Counted from the first letter of the stretch, positions 30,323-43,869 are shown. The stretch: 64,000 nucleotides of DNA from Siphonodentalium dalli (GCA_032622095.1 CP136062.1:57488420-57552419), one strand, 5' to 3'. The notes: generated by a model not told the origin, from the letters alone. Translations and numbers: made by a program.

Positions 30323-30799
30323 TTAAAGGTACTCAATCCGATAAAACTCCTCTCAATTACTATTTCAATGGCTTAGGGGGTCAAAAATATTTGATTCGAG
30401 TCGAGGAAGTCACCCATCAAAGCTCAGATTTGTTAGATATCGATTTTAGAAATCTATTATTTTTCATTATCGGGAATACTATCTGGCCCAGAACTCAGTC
30501 AAAATTTCGTTAAAATTACCACTTGATTTTAGAGTTATCCATTCTTGTCTGTTTGAATAGATTTTGAGTACACATCCAGAGCAGATTACGGCAGTTATTA
30601 GTACTCATCTCGAGTTAATAACAAATTTCAAAAATCAATATCTAATAACTCTGAGCTTTGTTTGATGGGTTCCTCGACTCGAATCAAATATTGTTTACCC
30701 CCAAAGCCAAATAAATAGTAATATAGGACCCTCTGATCGGATTGTTGTTGTTGGAATCTGTTGAGATGGGTACCCTCTTTACGGATTGAGTACCTTTAA
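30323..30799. mobile_element. TTAA-flanked MITE (piggyBac-type), 477 bp
   Basis: TTAAAGGTACTCAATCCG at the left end is mirrored by CGGATTGAGTACCTTTAA at the right. Inner arms (TTTGATTCGAGTCGAGG and CCTCGACTCGAATCAAA) make most of it foldback. TTAA at both ends fits piggyBac-type target duplications. No transposase. Confidence 0.8.
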
Positions 30800-31056
30800 G
30801 CATTTTAGTGACTTCATTTGTATTTTTCTTGCATTTATCATTTAGTGACTTCATTTAGCATTATCAGCATCAAAACTCTGTGTAGCAAGTTGCGTCGAGA
30901 ACTTTTATAGGAGTTTTATACGCTAGAACACTGGCTAGAAGATAGTCAAGTAACTGCTGGATTAAATCTATCTCCAGTAAAGTGAGAATATGGACATTCA
31001 CACACCACTGCCTAGGGCTTACATACACTTTGCTCTCTGTTACCTTGCTGACTAGC

Positions 31057-31646
31057 TTAAAGGGATACTGTACCCCAAATGTTGTTGTTGGTTTCTATAG
31101 TCTCCGAGTCGGAGAATAAGGTAGCACTTTTTCCATTATTTGAAAGTCTGTTGAGTACGAAGTAATGTTACGGATGACAAATTTACCGGAATGCAAAAAT
31201 ACAAATTGTCGTTGTCGAGTAATTTTTGTACAGTTTTCAACCAAATGTATCAAATAAAAATTATATTATATGCATACTAGTCCCATATACTCATTTAAGT
31301 TATTGTATCGTCACTAGTCAGTGAGTGGCTTGGGTTTTCTCTCCGTATCATCATAATGTTTTAAACGATCGCGTGTGCGATCCGTTTACCAATCCAGTAT
31401 CCTTCAATTAATTTGATTACGTCTTGCACACGGAAATTCGTAATTTACTTTACGCCATTGTATGGCTCCAGTCATAAATGAAAAATTTATATCAAATTAT
31501 TAACTTTGATTTTAAGATAGTCTATTAACCTGAGCGTCTGCAGAATACATCTTCGACTCAAATTACTTATGTTTCTATATATTATCGATATTAGATCGTT
31601 GTTATCACCGGAAATTTGTTGAAAATGGCGTACAGTACCCCTTTAA
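31057..31646. mobile_element. TTAA-flanked MITE, 590 bp
   Basis: Left end TTAAAGGGATACTGTACCCC; right end ACAGTACCCCTTTAA. The terminal design resembles the element at 30323 (TTAAAGG..). The interior is AT-rich without coding capacity. Confidence 0.75.
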
Positions 31647-32296
31647 GTGACTAGCTGTTATTTGTGCTTTCATTTGTGGTAAGCAGACGTTATAGAATGA
31701 TTCCGGATCGAATTCGTCTAATTTCTGCCATTTTACCCAGCCATCTTCGTGTAGTTGTGATGGTGACTGGACCCTCAGCTGCGCGTGCGTCTAAACAGTT
31801 AAACGTATCCGATTTCCAAACTGTTTGTAATCGGACGCATTCACGGCGTCAGCCGCAACACTGTGCGCATGATATATAGCGCCAGTGATAAATGTATGGT
31901 TTGAAACGTTGGGCCTAACCCGATAGCCGCATACGTTGGCCACAGGTATGTGAAGGCAGCTTAATTGTCTACGAGTCGTCAAATAGATCGCCATGTGCAT
32001 GTCATGAAGCAACGCGAGAGTAAATAATGAATAATGAAAACGATACACACTCGTGATATCTCCCCAATTTTCAAGGAGATGGCACGATTCAGAACTGCAT
32101 ATCATTTTAGACAATACTGTGTTGGCCTATAATACGAATATTGAATAGCTGCACCCCTTCACATTGATAACCCATTTCTTCTATTGCACACTCACGCATT
32201 GGATTTGTAATTGTATTAATTGTTCTCACAATTCCATGTGAATTGATTTATTTGAGTATAAACACTTGAACTTGAATGTATTAATAAATGTTTCAA

Positions 32297-35200
32297 TCAC
32301 ACAAGAAGACGACGCAATGACAGAATAGCGACCATCAAGGAATAGGCTAGTTCGCATCTATATCCAGTACTCGGAGTGTCATCGTAGGTGGCGATTAATC
32401 GGATCGGTGAACCACTCCCATCTCTAAGTTTCAGCGCACCAATGAAAATCGTCGCTCCTTTCGCGGGCACTCCATCCAGACCAGCGACGTTTTCCAACCC
32501 TGGAATGTTCTTTTTCCCAATAAACTGGTGCACTGGCAAATCTGTCGATAATCCGTAATCCACAGAAGGGGTGTCCACCCCCAGGGCGTTTACCTGTCTA
32601 TTTGTTAGCAGCCAGTCAACACCATCCATTCCGAAAGACGGAAAATGAAACGTCGAGGCATTTTCCGGAGTTTCAGTACCGAAAACCATCGACCTATTAG
32701 GATAACGATCAGTCCACCCGGAATTCATCAGAACAATCGCATTTTTGGGGATTTTTCCGTTTTCCGTTTCCCAATTCGCGAGATCTTCCCTGGTTACACG
32801 GTAATCTATGTTCTCGTTGACCTTCTGTTTGACATCTATAATGACCCCAGGACCGACGAACTGTTCAACCGGGATACTTCCGGCATGGAGACTTCCTTCG
32901 TACAGATGACCTGGAGCGTCCATGTGCGTCCCTGCGTGGTCGGTGCTGGAGATCATGTTCCACTCGAACCTGTAACGAATGATTAAAAATTAAAAAAAAA
33001 ATTAAAATATCAAAATCCTTATAAGAAGTTGTAAAATAAATACACCTATATAGTCCCCCAATTTGCCTCTTAATTTGTTTTTGTGTCTATTTTCGTTAGT
33101 GAAACTAAGTTGGACAATAATTTATCTTTAATAAACAAAGCAATAATTTTGCATTGTCTGGTGTTTGTGTCATGCGCGGCTTTTCGGAATAGTATTAAAC
33201 CGCCTGAATCAATGTGAAGACGCGCGGTCCTTTTTGTTGGCGCGATGCCAAGTGATCCCGGGAAGCATGCACATATTGGCACGCGCACATGCAGATTAGC
33301 CGCGAAAATGACAAATTTAGAAAACAATAACGGTACTTATATTAACCCTTTACCCAACAGAACAGCCCTGTGCCAAGGCATTCTCTTATATATGCGAGTC
33401 GACCATAGGTCGCCTCGCATATATAAGAGAATGCATTGGCTTAACACATATTAAAAATGATAAAATTGTCAAAGAATGTAGAAAAATATTATAAAATTGT
33501 TAAAAAATGTAAGAAAAAATTATAAAATTGTTAAAGAATGTAAGAAAAAATGGTAAAAAGTGTTTAGGCCAATGCATTCTCTTATATATGCGAGGCGACC
33601 TATGGTCGACTCGCATATATAAGAGAATGCATTGGCACAGGGTATAACTGTAACCATCACAATGTGGTCAATGAACCGGTTCCAATGATATCCGTATTTG
33701 TATGGTGTTATTGAGACAGACCGAAGATATTTTAGGCTGTTGAAGCTTTATTTGGGCGTTTTTGGCCGTTTTGTTGGGTATAGGGTTAACAGCGTCAATT
33801 TGCCCTATAAGCATCATAGCAGATTAGCAGGACCACTTGATCTATTGACCTACTAGTACACATATCTTGAGTTTTTGGGTATTGATTGAAATTGCCCTCT
33901 GTACTGTGCTATAATGTATGCCCCACCATTCAGCACACCTGTGTGTGTGTAGGCCTACTGAATCGTACTGACTACTGTATATACCAGTGTGGCAATGACT
34001 GTACTGCACGCTTGCATCAGATGAAATAGTATATTAATAGGAGTTAAATGAAAACAGATGTAATTGTGATACATGATTGAATTATCTGGGACCAAATAGC
34101 TACTTAGTACTCACTGCATATATATCTAAAAATTACTAGTGATACTATTTTCGACCAATCTAAAACACACGAATCGAGCCTTCCCTTTAAGTCATAACTA
34201 AACAAAGGCTTCAGATCTCACATTTTATAACCCATATATTTATTAAGGTAAAACATTTGAATTGGCATACGTGTTGTAATTTCAATTGTAGTCTGTTAAT
34301 TTCCCAACTCCAGTAAATAAATGTCCACTGTGTGAGAGCATTGAAGTTATTGTCTGTTTCAGTTGATATTGAGTTGATATTTTGAGCGAATGGTATCACT
34401 CTGATCTTGATTGCTGAGTCACACGTACGATATGAGTGAACCGCACGTTCGGGAGACAACGTGAAAAATGTCTGAGAGTTCTCGGTCACCATATTTCGTA
34501 TGTGAAGTCATTTCACTTGATAATGGGGTGCCGGTATGACAGCGCTTGGTATCAAATGTGAGTATAACAGGTGCCGCGTGATGTTAGAATTGTATATCGA
34601 AATGAGTATCCCGAGTCAATCGGCAGGGTGATAACCCAAAAAAGATCTTACTTTCTATTAACTGAAACAGTGTATACAACACCACAAATATGTGATCCAC
34701 TCTGTAAGTGGAATTCACATATTGGGTGGGTGGGCTAAAGGTCGGAGGTCTGGGATCGCTCTACAAAATAATTTTAAAAACATGAAATCGCTTCAAAAAC
34801 GGTAAAAATCTGCCTTAATAAAAAGTGCTCTTTAATAAAAAATGCACTTTAAAAATTGTGATTGGTGAAAGAGAAGATCACTCTATTGTTTTCGACCACC
34901 CGGGTGGTTCGCGCCCAACTACTCCCTATATGTGTTTTTCCCATCTGAATATCTCCGTTATTTAGTTAATATATAGAGAATACCTTCGAGTTTTGGTTGA
35001 ATACCCGAATTATCTCATGAGTGGGTGCAAGGAAGTACAGAATTTCCACGAGCGGCTGCAAGCCGCGAGTGGAAATTCTGTACTTCCGTGCACCCACGAA
35101 TGAGATAATCCGGGTATTCAACCAAAACCCTTGGGTTTTCTTTTTATTATATGCGCTATAAACCGCACCAAAACTGCTAATTTTGTCCTACAGTTCACTT

Positions 35201-38200
35201 CAAATTGTTAGAAAGCTTCGACATTTGCATTTTGTTTACATTCCATCAATTGATTTGCTCACCACTAAATGACAAATATCGAGCATAGGCGCCATAAGAA
35301 ATAGTCCCCATTGTTTTATTCTGAAATGATGCGAGAAAATTAATGTATACATAATTTAGTGATAAGAATATATTAAAACAAATGAGTTAACATTATAACA
35401 ATTAAATAACAGTTTATCAACCGTGAAAATCAATAATTAAAACAATAGTCCGGCTGTTATTGATACGCTTTGAAACTTAATGTGATTCGCCGCTATAAAC
35501 CGGAAGTGATCTCCGAAAAAGTAATACTATTGTGTTATCCATCGAGTCGGTCAGTGTTATCCATCGAGTCGGTCAGTGTTATCCATCGAGTCGGTCCAGG
35601 CGATGGATATAACGCTCTACGCCACGGCAATTTCCCACTATTTAATGGGGAAGCATATAATAAAATCACACCCCTTCGACTAAATCTGGATACTCATTTT
35701 GAAATACAATCCGAACATCGCGTGGCACCTGTTACTCAGATTTAATACCAATCGCTATCTAATCGTGAACCCAGATTAGATATTGTTTGATATACAATCC
35801 TTGGTGTATTGGCTGGAGTATCGTGAACCCCGATTAGATATTGTTTGATATACAATCCTTGGTGTTTTGGCTGGAGTATCGTGAACCCCGATTATATATA
35901 GTTTGATATACAATCCTTGGTGTATTGGCTGGATTATCGTGAAGCCAGATTAGATATTGTTTGATATACAAGCATTGGTCTATTGGCTGGAGTATCGTGA
36001 ATCCAGATTAGATATTGTTTGATATACAAGCCTTGGTGTATTGGCTGGATTATCGTGAAGCCAGATTAGATATTGTTTGATATACAAGCCTTGGTGTATT
36101 GGCTGGAGTATCGTGAACCCCGATTATATATTGTTTTATATACAATCCTTGGTGTATTGGCTGGAGTATCGTGAATCCAGATTAGATATTGTTTGATATA
36201 CAATCCTTGGTGTATTGGCTGGAGTATCGTGAATCCAGATTATATATTATTTGATATACAATCCTTGGTGTATTGGCTGGAGTATCGTGAACCCCGATTA
36301 TATATTGTTTTATATACAATCCTTGGTGTATTGGCTGGAGTGTCGTGAATCCAGATTAGATATTGTTTTATATACAATCCTTGGTGTATTGGCTGGAGTG
36401 TCGTGAATCCAGATTAGATATTGTTTTATATACAATCCTTGGTGTATTGGCTGGAGTGTCGTGAATCCAGATTAGATATTGTTTGATATACAATCCTTGG
36501 TGTAATGGCTGGAGTGTCGTGAATCCAGATTAGATATTGTTTGATATACAATCCTTGGTGTAATGGCTGGAGTGTCGTGAATCCAGATTAGATATTGTTT
36601 GATATACAATCCTTGGTGTATTGGCTGGAGTGTCGTGAATCCAGATTAGATATTGTTTGATATACAATCCTTGGTGTATTGGCTGGAGTATGGTGAATCC
36701 CGATTAGATATTGTTTGATATACAATCCTTGGTGTATTGGCTGGAGTATCGTGAATCCAGATTAGATATTGTTTGATATACAATCCTTGGTGTATTGGCT
36801 GGAGTATCGTGAATCCCGATTAGATATTGTTTGATATACAATCCTTGGTGTATTGGCTGGAGTGTCGTGAATCCAGATTAGATATTGTTTGATATACAAT
36901 CCTTGGTGTATTGGCTGGAGTATGGTGAATCCCGATTAGATATTGTTTGATATACAATCCTTGGTGTATTGGCTGGAGTATCGTGAATCCCGATTAGATA
37001 TTGTTTGATATACAATCCTTGGTGTATTGGCTGGAGTGTCGTGAATCCAGATTAGATATTGTTTGATATACAATCCTTGGTGTATTGGCTGGAGTATGGT
37101 GAATCCCGATTAGATATTGTTTGATATACAATCCTTGGTGTATTGGCTGGAGTATGGTGAATCCCGATTAGATATTGTTTGATATACAATCCTTGGTGTA
37201 TTGGCTGGAGTATCGTGAATCCAGATTAGATATTGTTTGATATACAATCCTTGGTGTATTGGCTGGAGTATCGTGAATCCAGATTAGATATTGTTTGATA
37301 TACAATCCTTGGTGTATTGGCTGGAGTATCGTGAATCCAGATTAGATATTGTTTGATATACAATCCTTGGTGTATTGGCTGGAGTATCGTGAATCCAGAT
37401 TAGATATTGTTTGATATACAATCCTTGGTGTATTGGCTGGAGTATCGTGAATCCAGATTAGATATTGTTTGATATACAATCATTGGTGTATTGGCTGGAG
37501 TATCGTGAATCCCGATTAGATATTGTTTGATATACAATCCTTGGTGTATTTGCTGGAGTGTCGTGAATCCAGATTAGATATTGTTTGATATACAATCCTT
37601 GATGTATTGGCTGGAGTATCGTGAACCCCGATTAGATATTGTTTGATATACAATCCTTGATGTATTGGCTGAGAAATTATTTGACGCGTACGAGTTAGGT
37701 GGTGTGTGTATGCATTTCAGATAATAAAGTATGCAGCAAGTCGGCCGTGTGACGTGCGAATATGTTAGTCGATATTACAGACGACGTGTTCATTTCTATT
37801 CAGTAAGATCCGAATGGAAGATTAGAATTTGAATACACTCCAAAAGATATTTGTGTTTTGTTAGTGTTGCAGATACAAATCTATGGAAATCATCAACGAC
37901 CTTCACGCGTGTGATTCTGTCTAGGCATGTGACCTACTTCGAAAGGAATACAGGACGCCGCGGCATTAGCGTGCAAATCAGCGATCTATCATTACCATAC
38001 ATATATTCAGTCAAGCAAATGAAACGCAAATAGGTTATATTCCTAAAGTATTATTATGCATGCATGCGTCTACAACAATAACTAGCCCCGTGTACGTTCA
38101 CAAATATGGCCGATGGTGATAATTCCTGAACATTACCGTTGGCGGACCGGGTTTGTGCCCTGCATAGGTGGCTTTCTTGGAAGGTTCTTCCAAATTAGGA

Positions 38201-41200
38201 CATATTTGTCTTATATCAAGTGATCATTTATCATTGTAAATACGTTATAAATATGTAAAGTATAAATGCACACATGTTAAAAGACAGAATAAAAAGTTGA
38301 AGTTGACGTTAGCACCAGTCCTGTCAATTACAGGGGAGGTGGCATCTACACTATATTGAAATCGCTAAATAGTAAACTTGTTGGAAGCAAATTTGATTTT
38401 TGAGACAGTGCAAAATATAAAAGTGTTGTTGTTGTTGTTGTTGTTGTTGTAACTGGATGATACAGGGGCCGTCGAATCGGTGTGTAGAACAAAATATAAA
38501 AGTGCAAAATATACAGTGCACTGTCTCAAAAATCAAATTTGCTTCTAAAAATAGGCACCTGGTGTGTTGTATAGTCCCAAGCATGTTCTAAGGGCCAGCT
38601 CGGCTCGGCATGTTTCGGAGGCAATAAATATAACATTGCTACTGTGCTATTTCTCCTATAAGTAAACTTGTTGTGTGCGCGATTATGGCAAATTGCATTT
38701 CAACTATAGATTCCACCACGAGTATACAATCGAAATAAACCACTTTATTGTGTATTTATAGACAAATAATATACCAAATCTTCTGTTTATCTGTATTTAT
38801 AGACAAATAGTATACCCAATCTTCTGTTTATCTGTATTTATAGACAAATAATAAACCCAATCTTCTGTTTATCTGTATTTATAGACAAACAATATACCCA
38901 ATCTTCTGTTTATCTGTATTTACAGACAAATAATAAACCCAATCTTCTGTTTATCTGTATTTATAGACACACAATATACCCATTCTTCTGTTTATCTGTA
39001 TTTATAGACAAATAATAAACCCAATCTTCTGTTTATCTGTATTTATAGACAAACAATATACCCAATCTTCTGTTTATCTGTATGTATAGACAAATAATAA
39101 ACCCAATCTTCTGTTTATCTGTATTTATAGACAAACAATATACCCAATCTTCTGTTTATCTGTATTTATAGACAAACAATATACCCAATCTTCTGTTTAT
39201 CTGTATTTACAGACAAACAATATACCAAATCTTCTGCTTATCTGTATTTACAGACAAACAATATACACAATCTTCTGCTTATCTGTATTTACAGACAAAT
39301 AATTAATCTTCTGTTTATCTGTATTTATAGACAAATAATATAACCAATCTTCTGTTTATCTGTATTTATAGACAAATAATATACCCAATCTTCTGTTTAT
39401 CTGTATTTATAGACAAATAATATACCCAATATTCTGCTTATCTGTATTTATAGACAAACAATATACCCAATCTTCTGTTTATCTGTATTTATAGACAAAT
39501 AATATACCCAATCTTCTGTTTATCTGTATTTATAGACAAATAATATACGAAATCTTCTGTTTATCTGCATTTATAGACAAATAATATACCCAATCTTCTG
39601 TTTATCTGTATTTACAGACAAACAATATACCAAATCTTCTGCTTATCTGTATTTACAGACAAACAATATACACAATCTTCTGCTTATCTGTATTTACAGA
39701 CAAACAATTAATCTTCTGTTTATCTGTATTTATAGACAAATAATATAACCAATCTTCTGTTTATCTGTATTTATAGACAAATAATATACCCAATGTTCTG
39801 TTTATCTGTATTTATAGACAAATAATATACCCAATCTTCTGTTTATCTGTATTTATAGACAAATAATATACCAAATCTTCTGTTTATCTGTATTTATAGA
39901 CAAATAATATACCCAATCTTCTGTTTATCTGTATTTACAGACAAACAATATACCAAATCTTCTGCTTATCTGTATTTATAGACAAATAGTATACCCAATC
40001 TTCTGTTTATCTGTATTTATAGACAAATAGTATACCCAATCTTCTGTTTATCTGTATTTATAGACAAATAATAAACCCAATCTTCTGTTTATCTGTATTT
40101 ATAGACAAACAATATACCAAATCTTCTGTTTATCTGTATTTATAGACAAATAATATACCCAATCTTCTGTTTATCTGTATTTACAGACAAACAATATACC
40201 AAATCTTCTGCTTATCTGTATTTACAGACAAACAATATACCAAATCTTCTGTTTATCTGTATTTATAGACAAACAATATACCCAATATTCTGTTTATCTG
40301 TATTTATAGACAAATAATATAACCAATCTTCTGTTTATCTGTATTTATAGACAAATAATATAACCAATCTTCTGTTTATCTGTATTTATAGACAAACAAT
40401 ATACCCAATCTTCTGTTTATCTGTATTTATAGACAAATAATATACCAAATCTTCTGTTTATCTGTATTTACAGACAAATAATATACCCAATCTTCTGTTT
40501 ATCTGTATTTATAGACAAATAATAAACCCAATCTTCTGTTTATCTGTATTTATAGACAAACAATATACCCAATCTTCTGTTTATCTGTATTTATAGACAA
40601 ATAATAAACCCAATCTACTGTTTATCTGTATTTATAGACAAATAATAAACCCAATCTTCTGTTTATCTGTATGTATAGACAAACAATATACCCAATCTTC
40701 TGTTTATCTGTATTTATAGACAAATAATATACCAAATCTTCTGTTTATCTGTATTTATAGACAAATAATAAACCCTATCTTCTGTTTATCTGTATTTATA
40801 GACAAACAATATACCCAATCTTCTGTTTATCTGTATTTACAGACAAATAGTATACCCAATCTTCTGTTTATCTGTATTTATAGACAAACAATATACACAA
40901 TCTTCTGCTTATCTGTATTTACAGACAAATAATTAATCTTCTGTTTATCTGTATTTATAGTCAAATAATATACCCAATCTTCTGTTTATCTGTATTTATA
41001 TACAAATAATAAACCCAATCTTCTGTTTATCTGTATTTACAGACAAACAATATACCAAATCTTCTGCTTATCTGTATTTACAGACAAATAATTAATCTTC
41101 TGTTTATCTGTATTTACAGACAAATAATTAATATACACAATCTTCTGCTTATCTGTATTTATAGACAAATAATATACCCAATCTTCTGTTTATCTGTATT

Positions 41201-43801
41201 TATAGACAAATAATATACCCAATCTTTTGTTTATCTGTATTTTATCATCAAAATAGCTAGTTGTAGTCTTGAGCTCGATAGTTTTAACATGTATATATTG
41301 TCTTCAGTTGATGTTGTAAATGTGACCCGAGCGAGATAGACAATCTTAACCCTTTCAGTCCCAAGTCAGATTTTTGTATCAACCCATATTTCTGGTTTAT
41401 GTGACCCACAGATGTGAGTAAAGGGGGGATTCCCTATGGGAAACTCCACTAATGATGCACAGAGCAGTCGACCTTGCGGCAGTTTACAAAATGACAGGAC
41501 AAGAGTAACAAATGCATATGAGATATGTCCAGACTTCCTTGGATTATCCGATCTTTATCATATTCCCGTGTGAAAAGAAACTAATAGATTAAACGCTCTT
41601 TATATTGGGCGTGACATATTGACCCAAAATCAACACTGTTCACTCGCTAACAATTAGCTGCATCATCAAACACATTCATTCAAATGGCGTTTGTTTGGCG
41701 GTAACATGCGATGTGTTAAGCATGATTGTTAATATTATTATCTGGGACCCAAACGGCCATATACACGCATGCATATACATGGATGTGTATTGTTTGACTA
41801 CCAGTGGATATATACATATTATCAGGGGTTCCAACTTCCGTGCGACATGAATATATTTATATATAAAAATCAATATGTAATCATAGATTATGCCCTTTTT
41901 TATAGTGGAGCGTGCGCATTGTGTTATTGATCTGTCCGACCGTCTGTCTGTCCATCACTCGGTTTTGGCTCATGTGTGGTGCTTTGGGTGGGTGTCAACT
42001 GGATAAACTGTAATTTAGTATTTGGGTTTTCTAACACAGAGTGCAGGTCGGGACCGCGTGTTCGGTGACCGCCGGCCAACTTCCCCTATGTAATAGGGAT
42101 CCCCCTTTTTTGTTGGGATTTCCTTCCATGTTCGTCCCCATGTGAGGGCATTGGTAAGTCCATACTGGTTTTACTGGGATTACTGGTCCGGGGTGGAGGT
42201 TGGGTCCTGGTTTGGGGTCCGCCCGAGAGTTTTCGCGTGTGTTGTCACATCGGGGTTGTTGATTTTGGGTCAATATGTCACGCCCAATATAAAGAGCGTT
42301 TAATCTATTAGTTTCTTTTCACACGGGAATATGATAAAGATCGGATAATCCAAGGAATTCTAGACATATATTATATGCCTTTGTTACTCTTGTCCTGACA
42401 TTTTGTAAACTGCCGCAAGGTCGACTGCTCTGGACATCATTAGTGGAGTTTCCGCTGCCGGGGTTCAAGACAGGGGTACCTCTATGATGTGGGACCGGGA
42501 TGCGAGCATCCACCTGCACATATATTATGGGATCACAAAACTAATATGAAACATAAATCATAACATAAACATTGTATGTGTTCTTTGGGTTTCTGCTATC
42601 TTTTATTTTCCTATTCTTTATGACTATATATCATAAATTGCCTATACTGCAGCAGAGTGCTCTACCTATCATTAGCTTATGTCAGCTTCCGGTGGGTAAG
42701 ACATGGTACCTCTATTTGTGGACTCTTCTGCTATAGGGCATCCCCCCTTTACTCACATCTGTGGGTCACATAAAGATACAAAGCTTAAATTAATTCTTAT
42801 TATGAAACATAAATCATAACACAAATCGATATGTGTTCTTTTGGTTCCTGCTATCTTTTCTGTTCCTATTCTTTATGACTATATATCAGAAACTGCCTTT
42901 ACAGCAGGGTGCTCTGCCTATCATTAGCTTATGTCAGCTTCCGGTGGGCAAGACATGGTACCTCTATTTGTGGACTCTACTGCTATTGGGCATCCCCCTT
43001 TACTCACATAATGTTCATGGGTCACACAAAGACACATTATTATAATCAATGAATTTGAAAAATGATCAAGGACATACGGGTTGATATAAAAATTGGTCTT
43101 GGCACTGAAAGGGTTAAACTATAATATAAATATAATCGTTGCATTTGGGACGTATATCTGTATTAGTGGCAATGCAAGAGCCGATTTCGACTTCAGGCGC
43201 ATTGGTGATGTGTCAGGCATGACTGCTTGTCTTTGACGGCTTACTTGAAGACATATTATGCACTTGTTCGGGTGCGTGCAACTGATAAGTTAATATGCAG
43301 GCGCTATGTTAACTGAAGGAATGTAACATTCTACTAACCTCGCCGAAAATCTCAAGCAAATCGACCATACCACTACATAGAAAACATCGTCTGAACTACG
43401 CTCAATAGTAAATATTTACTTCTCGATTCGGGACGCATCTATCGATGACAAACTAACGAAAGCGATATCGCCATCAAGAGTCACGTTATTTAATTAATAT
43501 ATAAGAATGCCGGTTTATGCAATCAATTTGGATATAATATTTGTAAATATAACTACTTTGAGGAGTATTGTTATCCATTTCTATTTGATCACCTACCAGA
43601 GTGTTTCACATCACTTTAAATTGCGACTTACCAATAACCGGCGTCGGTTCTCCCTTTATACATGCTGGTCAGGTTGAATCTGGGATAGGATGGCCAGAAA
43701 AGTGTGTCGGCGTCAAGCATATGGGTCAAGTCGACCACTACCAGTTCACCGAAACTCCCGTTAATAAACACAACAGCCACAAGGAATGCAATATACGACA
43801 T
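32297..43801 (-). CDS. Secreted cyclase-family hydrolase (two exons, 280 aa)
   Basis: Exon 1 (43801-43632) encodes the signal peptide MSYIAFLVAVVFINGSFG and VVDLTHMLDADTLFWPSYP. It ends at a GTAAGT donor. Exon 2 (32969-32297) starts after TTACAG and continues in frame across TGG|TTC, giving 170 + 673 nt = 281 codons with the stop. Exon 2 holds the family metal-site motif HAGTHMDAPGH, then LMNSGW, VDTPSVDYG and a hydrophobic C-terminal tail (ELAYSLMVAILSLRR) that could be a membrane or GPI-anchor signal. Cyclase-family proteins (Pfam cyclase, bacterial kynurenine formamidase relatives) are metal-dependent hydrolases; the substrate here is unknown. No break. The 10,662-nt intron contains two satellites, MITEs and palindromes. 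The start is the only Met giving a signal peptide. Confidence 0.88.
33342..33789. mobile_element. TTAA-flanked MITE, 448 bp, with two internal hairpins
   Basis: Left end TTAACCCTTTACCCAACAG; right end TGTTGGGTATAGGGTTAA. It lies in the cyclase intron. The interior contains two hairpins that are inverted copies of each other (33366-33440, 33567-33642). Confidence 0.75.
33366..33642. repeat. Nested palindromes: two mirror-image hairpins
   Basis: Each hairpin has arms CATTCTCTTATATATGCGAG and complement around GTCGACCATAGGTCGCC. The second is the reverse complement of the first, so the pair also forms a larger inverted repeat bounded by CCCTGTGCCAA and TTGGCACAGGG. Between them are short repeats of AAAATTGTTAAAGAATGTAAG. 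Confidence 0.9.
33790..34988. other. Intron sequence, nothing recognised
   Basis: AT-rich intronic DNA. No repeat, RNA or coding signal that I can support. Confidence 0.4.
34989..35128. repeat. 140-bp long palindrome
   Basis: The left arm runs from GTTTTGGTTGAATACCCG through GAAGTACAGAATTTCCAC. The right arm is its near-perfect complement, ending CGGGTATTCAACCAAAAC, around GCGGCTGCAAGCCGC. Confidence 0.93.
35532..35597. repeat. 22-bp tandem repeat, three copies
   Basis: GTGTTATCCATCGAGTCGGTCA three times in a row. Confidence 0.95.
35764..37670. repeat. 58-bp satellite, about 33 copies
   Basis: The unit contains GTGAATCCAGATTAGATATTG and ACAATCCTTGGTGTATTGGC, with no spacers. Copies near the left edge are more diverged (AAGCC, CATTGG variants) than those in the middle, as expected for homogenisation by unequal exchange. 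Located in the cyclase intron. Confidence 0.97.
37671..38385. other. Intron sequence, nothing recognised
   Basis: No supported feature. A short open frame at 37851-38033 shows no family motif. Confidence 0.4.
38386..38660. repeat. Foldback with (TTG)n plus a member of the 46.7/53.5 kb repeat family
   Basis: AAATTTGATTTTTGAGACAG (38389) is mirrored at 38521-38541, enclosing about nine TTG units (38424-38450). Downstream, TAGGCACCTGGTGTGTTGTA .. ATGTTCTAAG .. GCATGTTTCGGAGGCA matches the SINE-like family tail found at 46.7-47.1 and 53.4-54.0 kb. Confidence 0.8.
38751..41242. repeat. 41-bp satellite, about 60 copies
   Basis: The unit contains TGTATTTATAGACAAATAAT and CCCAATCTTCTGTTTATC. Variants recur at intervals: TTACAG for TTATAG, GCTTATC for GTTTATC, and a shortened unit with AATTAATCTTC near 39301, 39711, 40933 and 41093. 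That recurrence shows higher-order blocks. In the cyclase intron. Confidence 0.97.
41346..43117. mobile_element. TTAA-flanked non-autonomous element, 1.77 kb
   Basis: Left end TTAACCCTTTCAGTCCCAAG; right end CTTGGCACTGAAAGGGTTAA. Inside is a second inverted pair (GTGACCCACAGATGTGAG near 41401 and CTCACATCTGTGGGTCAC near 42754). Long inner arms (41440-41630 against 42270-42455) follow, and a tandem duplication of about 250 bp (42545-42790 and 42800-43040). No transposase recognised. Nested insertion is likely. Confidence 0.75.
43118..43600. other. Intron sequence next to the cyclase exon 1 donor
   Basis: No supported feature. Confidence 0.4.
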
Positions 43802-43869
43802 CTTGGTATTGAACCCGTCTATTGCGAACTATACCTCTTAAAAGGGTCGCCGTCTTATTAAATGAAGCT

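Noticed and set aside
31791-32114. Minus-strand frame of 107 codons downstream of the cyclase gene
   Set aside because: No motif, and it follows the cyclase stop without a promoter signal.
35764-41242. CRISPR-like regular repeats
   Set aside because: Units of 58 and 41 bp are directly adjacent without unique spacers and lie in a eukaryotic intron; they are satellites.
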